A stretch of DNA of 45,224 nt from Gymnopus androsaceus JB14 (Eukaryota; Basidiomycota; Agaricomycetes; Agaricales; Omphalotaceae). A program made the translations under genes and the position numbers. The notes beneath the pieces were generated by a model. That model searched no databases. It saw nothing but the letters and a program-made list of their open reading frames with translations, and was not told the DNA's origin. Position 1 is the stretch's first letter. The number at the start of each line of letters is the position of its first letter. Location of the stretch: positions 1 through 45,224 of the forward strand of contig ML769831.1 of NCBI GenBank assembly GCA_009733575.1, written 5' to 3'. This document shows, piece after piece, positions 44,298 through 45,224 of this stretch.

Positions 44298-45224
44298 GGC
44301 CTTGCCCCCAGTGTCAGTATGCCTGATTTGGGCAACATGAGCAGCAGCAACAGGGGCAACAGGTATTTCCATATTAGCATTGGCCTCATGTGCCTAGTGT
44401 TTGACTTTGCCTTTGCCTCTATGTCAAAGGCATTCATTTTGTTTATTACCACTGGCATTATCAGAAGTGGAAGATTGACTGGTCTGGTACCCAGAAGATG
44501 CTCCCTGATTATTCTTCTTCTTCTGGTTCTGCCAGGAAGAACCTTTGGTGGGACATTTCTTCACAGTTGAAAGACAAGACTGGAGTGAACCTGCAGAATT
44601 AGATTGGTGACAATGATACTCATCCTGAATCGTCAGAATGACATTAGTCATTGTCAGATTAGCTCCCATATATTGGGAAAGGATATTCATGGTGAGACCA
44701 TCCCAAGTGCAAGGTAAGGCATTAAGGAGAATCATGGCTTTCACTGATTCAGATAAAACAAGACCAGATCCATGCAACCATGAGAGAATCAAAATAAGTG
44801 AAGTGATCAGCATGCTGGATTGGTATTTTCCCTGATTTTGAACATGATTGCTTCTTGAAAGATACCATACATGCCAGCGGCACCTAGTTTTCCATAAGTA
44901 TCTTGGATATGAGCCCAAGTCTCTGTGACAGACTGACAGTATCTTACATGGCAGTTTGATGGATGCGGTCAAGAAGACAAAGAGCAATGGCACCAATAGC
45001 AGAATCATCATTGTCATCCCATGCATTCTGTTTCTCAAGGAGCTCAGCATTGACTGCATAGGTGTTGGCAGGGATCTCCGCCTGAGTGGGAAAACGGTAA
45101 GTGTCAGCAGGTTGAGCAGTACAACCATTAACAATACCATAAAGTTTTTGGAACTGAAGGTAGGTGGTCATAGATCTAGCCCATTCTTGGTAATTGGCAC
45201 TATTCAAAAAAGGGAACAACTGTA
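44298..45224 (-). pseudogene. Gag of another Ty1/copia element, partial and broken
   Basis: It starts near the window edge with FPFLNSANYQEWARSMTTYL, then IVNGCTAQPADTYRFP and LLEKQNAWDDNDDSAIGAIA, the typical copia gag (UBN2-like) start. A stop comes after IHQTAM, then several frame changes (AWAHIQDTYGKLGAAG, CHQSNSAGSLQSC, CPTKGSSWQNQKKKNNQGAS). It differs from the gag of the element at 8571, so it belongs to another copia family. LTRs and pol are not in the window. Confidence 0.75.

Larger units (their letters stand above)
41750..45224 (-). mobile_element. Element C: left-facing end of another KDZ transposon, continuing out of the window
   Basis: The terminus at 41750 (CACTTCAGTCACCTACTAAA) matches element A almost base for base and element B in its outer motifs. 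Inside it lie palindromic repeats and, on the minus strand, the C-terminal half of a KDZ transposase reading toward the terminus, the same arrangement as the right end of B. From about 43450 on, unrelated fragments, including a copia gag, interrupt or replace the element, so its true extent is unknown. Confidence 0.6.

Overview
This window looks like repeat-dense, gene-poor chromosome from a basidiomycete, most likely a mushroom-forming agaricomycete. The evidence is KDZ-type transposase coding with its CxC1-like N-terminal region, Ty1/copia elements, a coiled-coil gene family I associate with agaricomycetes, and short GT-AG introns of about 35-60 bases. The genus cannot be read from the sequence.

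The layout is nested. On the left (1-4547) is the right part of a DNA transposon (element A). It holds an intact multi-exon gene, a 25-base palindromic minisatellite and a terminal inverted repeat ending at 4547. From 4548 to 8565 come unassigned DNA, two foldback repeats and a relic of a KDZ-element 5' region. From 8571 to 40652 lies a Ty1/copia element with two LTRs and a 5-base target duplication (GAAAA). Its gag-pol frame is split by element B, a 25,163-base TIR transposon (12138-37300) with 97%-identical TIRs of about 230 bases and an 8-base target duplication (ACTTTTGT). Removing B and one duplication restores a continuous copia reading frame. On the right (41750-45224) starts a third related transposon (element C, inverted), with the C-terminal part of a second KDZ transposase. 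A foreign fragment and part of another copia gag follow.

Element B is the most interesting object. Near its right end it carries a KDZ transposase (pseudogene, broken by a 1.5-kb insertion). Before that come a small accessory ORF and a degraded KOW/Spt5-like gene. In the middle is a near-intact divergent gene of unknown function. Near its left end is a degraded accessory gene running toward the TIR. Both subterminal regions carry many copies of the palindrome GGGTAGCTACCC, probably transposase-binding iterons. Between about 15.8 and 23.05 kb it carries a series of captured host gene fragments: ribonucleotide reductase large subunit (two pieces flanking a SAC-domain phosphoinositide phosphatase), an epoxide hydrolase, a ferric-reductase-like flavoprotein, splicing factor SF3A1 and Hsp90. 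All retain intron positions, so they were copied as genomic DNA, and all are broken.

The three related element ends (4547, 12138/37300, 41750) share a terminal motif starting CACTTCAG and an internal CCTACTTAGG...CCTAAG motif, but each has its own private set of palindromic subterminal repeats. Inactivation in the copia element and in element B is dominated by transitions, with several CGA-to-TGA-type stops. This suggests 5-methylcytosine deamination or RIP-like mutation. No rRNA, confident tRNA gene, CRISPR array or bacterial-type operon was seen.
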